In this document: positions 62,389-64,000 of the stretch, piece after piece
How positions within the stretch are numbered: position 1 is the first letter of the stretch
Layout of the letters: each line of letters opens with the position of its first letter
Source of the DNA: Streptomyces sp. NRRL S-350
GTDB taxonomy: Bacteria; Actinomycetota; Actinomycetes; Streptomycetales; Streptomycetaceae
Length of the DNA stretch: 64,000 bases
Direction: 5' to 3'
Assembly (NCBI RefSeq): GCF_000719705.1
Contig: NZ_JOHO01000009.1
Coordinates: forward strand, 1-64,000
The notes under the pieces: model-generated
Told to the model about the DNA's origin: nothing
What the model saw: only the letters and a program-made list of their open reading frames with translations
The model's database searches: none
Program-made: the position numbers and the translations under genes

Positions 62389-64000
62389 CTATTCGCCGGA
62401 GTCGGGTTCGAAGCGGATGACGACGGCCTTGGAGGTGGGGGTGTTGCTGATGTCGGCGGTCGAGTCCAGGGGCACCAGGACGTTGGTCTCGGGGTAGTAG
62501 GCCGCCGCGCCGCCGCGGGCGACGGGGTAGTGGACGACCCGGAAGTGCGGGGCGCGCCGTTCGACGCCGTCCTTCCACTCGCCGACCAGGTCGACGTACC
62601 CGCCCTCGGTGAGGCCCAGTTCGGCGGCGTCGGCGGGGTTGACCAGGACCACGCGGCGGCCGCCCTTGATGCCGCGGTAGCGGTCGTCGAGGCCGTAGAC
62701 GGTGGTGTTGTACTGGTCGTGGGAGCGCAGGGTCTGCAGGAGGAGGCGGCCCGGCGGGACCTCGGGGGCGGTGAGCGGATTGACGGTGAAGTTGGCCTTG
62801 CCGGTCGCGGTCGGGAAGGTCCGGGAGTCGCGGGGCCCGTGCGGAAGGGTGAAGCCGCCGGGGCGGCGCACCTTCTCGTTGTAGTCCGCGAAGCCCGGGA
62901 CGACGCGGGCGATCCGCTCCCGCAGGGTGTCGTAGTCGGTCGCGAAGTCCTCCCACGGCACGGTGTCCTGCGGCCCGAGGACGGCCCGGGCGAGGCGGCA
63001 GACGATCGCGGTCTCGGAGAGCAGGCCGGGCGCGGGCGGACGCAGGCCGCCGCGGGAGGCGTGCACCTGGCCCATCGAGTCCTCGACGCTGACGAACTGG
63101 GCGCCGGCGCCGGTGACGTCCCGGTCGGTGCGGCCGAGAGTGGGCAGGATCAGGGCGCGGGCGCCGGTGACCACGTGCGAGCGGTTGAGCTTGGTGGAGA
63201 CGTGGACGGTCAGCCGGCAGCGGCGCATCGCCGCCTCGGTGACCTCGGTGTCCGGGGTGGCCGCGACGAAGTTGCCGCCCATCGCGAAGAAGACCTTGAC
63301 CTTGCCGTCGCGCATCGCACGGATGGTGTCCACCGAGTCGAGGCCGTGCTCGCGCGGCGGCTCGAAGCCGAACTCGTCCGCCAGCGCGTCGAGGAAGGCC
63401 TTGGCGGGGCGTTCGAAGATGCCCATCGTCCGGTCGCCCTGGACGTTGCTGTGCCCGCGCACCGGGCAGACGCCGGCGCCGGGGCGGCCGACGTTGCCGC
63501 GCAGCAGCAGGAAGTTGACCACCTCGCGGATGGTGGGGACGGCGTGCTTGTGCTGGGTGAGGCCCATCGCCCAGCAGACGATGATCTTCTTCGAGGCCAG
63601 CACCAGGCGGCCGAGCTCCTCGATCTGCTCCCAGGGCAGACCGGTCGCGGCGAGCACCTCGTCCCGGTCGGTCGTGCGCGCCTGGGCCTCGAACTCGTCG
63701 AAGCCGTGGCAGTGTTCGGCGACGAAGGCGCGGTCGACGCCGTCCTGCTCCAGGACGATCCGGTTGAGCGCGCGGAACAGCGCGAGGTCGCCGCCCAGGC
63801 GGATCTGCAGGAACAGGTCGGTCAGCTTGGTGCCGTGGCCGACCAGGCCGCGGGCGTGCTGCGGGTTCTTGAACCGCTCCAGGCCCGCCTCCGGCAGCGG
63901 GTTGACGCTCACGACGGTCGCGCCCGCCCGCTTGGCGCGTTCCAGGGCCGACAGCATCCGGGGGTGGTTGGTGCCCGGGTTCTGGCCCGCCACGATGATC
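62389..64000 (-). CDS. Molybdopterin oxidoreductase, FdhF/YdeP family, 5' end outside window
   Basis: About 536 residues are visible and the frame is open to the window edge, so the N-terminal part is missing. IIVAGQNPGTNHPRML at the edge, GVCPVRGHSNVQGDRTMG, MGGNFVAATPDT, QTLRSHDQYNTTVYGLDDRYRGIKG are typical of YdeP-like bis-MGD enzymes related to formate dehydrogenase H. The terminal 110 residues are the MGD-binding domain. The electron donor is unknown, and no FdhD gene is in sight. Confidence 0.88.
   Translation of the reverse strand, partial: IIVAGQNPGTNHPRMLSALERAKRAGATVVSVNPLPEAGLERFKNPQHARGLVGHGTKLTDLFLQIRLGGDLALFRALNRIVLEQDGVDRAFVAEHCHGFDEFEAQARTTDRDEVLAATGLPWEQIEELGRLVLASKKIIVCWAMGLTQHKHAVPTIREVVNFLLLRGNVGRPGAGVCPVRGHSNVQGDRTMGIFERPAKAFLDALADEFGFEPPREHGLDSVDTIRAMRDGKVKVFFAMGGNFVAATPDTEVTEAAMRRCRLTVHVSTKLNRSHVVTGARALILPTLGRTDRDVTGAGAQFVSVEDSMGQVHASRGGLRPPAPGLLSETAIVCRLARAVLGPQDTVPWEDFATDYDTLRERIARVVPGFADYNEKVRRPGGFTLPHGPRDSRTFPTATGKANFTVNPLTAPEVPPGRLLLQTLRSHDQYNTTVYGLDDRYRGIKGGRRVVLVNPADAAELGLTEGGYVDLVGEWKDGVERRAPHFRVVHYPVARGGAAAYYPETNVLVPLDSTADISNTPTSKAVVIRFEPDSGE

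Overview
This window comes from a very high-GC actinomycete chromosome of the Streptomyces/Kitasatospora kind. The evidence is strong G/C preference at third codon positions, a DasR-DasABCD chitobiose cluster, SodN/SodX, WblE, a SigH/anti-sigma pair, DUF6104 and DUF2510 proteins, and a fused 2-oxoglutarate decarboxylase/dehydrogenase. Gene order resembles, as I recall it, the S. coelicolor dasR-wblE-sigH neighbourhood and the separate 2-oxoglutarate dehydrogenase-two-component-lon neighbourhood. Genus cannot be settled because no rRNA is present. I see no tRNA, rRNA, insertion sequence, prophage or CRISPR array. Bases 1-61 are not genomic: they are an Illumina Nextera i7 adapter, so the first gene is cut artificially.

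Layout. 62-5469: GH26 hydrolase coupled to a processive GT2 synthase, a DUF2510 lipoprotein-like membrane protein, a GNAT and a small membrane ORF. 5588-9467: GlxA-type AraC regulator, histidine phosphatase, and a DUF3311/sodium-solute symporter pair. 9752-18791: amino-sugar island with dasR divergent from dasABCD, a second solute-binding protein (dasA2) under a near-copy of the dasA promoter, a short remnant of a second dasD, and a SIS-domain amino-sugar isomerase. Three DasR-type operators (dre) lie in front of dasA and dasA2. 19107-25819: a pair of dre-like sites, PdtaS-type kinase, wblE, lipid kinase, sigH and its antagonist, GNAT.

25830-35603: SnoaL-like protein, a vitamin B12 ABC transporter under a cobalamin riboswitch, nickel superoxide dismutase divergent from its maturation protease, a CGNR regulator, and a polar amino-acid ABC transporter with two binding proteins. 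36188-43058: malic enzyme, MDR oxidoreductase, a PadR/DUF4097 operon with palindromic operators, DUF6104, and a Ser/Thr kinase. 43383-55231: 2-oxoglutarate decarboxylase/dehydrogenase, two-component system, rhomboid-like protein, Lon (with a HAIR-like HspR site), GtrA and a ROK regulator. 55478-64000: MarR-controlled efflux genes, a PiT phosphate transporter with a PHO box, NlpC/P60 hydrolase, and a truncated molybdopterin oxidoreductase.

The most notable signals are the partly decayed tandem duplication of the das operon (dasA2 plus a 45-bp dasD stub that keeps codon-level homology), the dre-like pair ahead of the sensor kinase, and about ten genes whose start codon lies 6-7 nt after a TANNNT-like -10 box, which suggests widespread leaderless transcripts.
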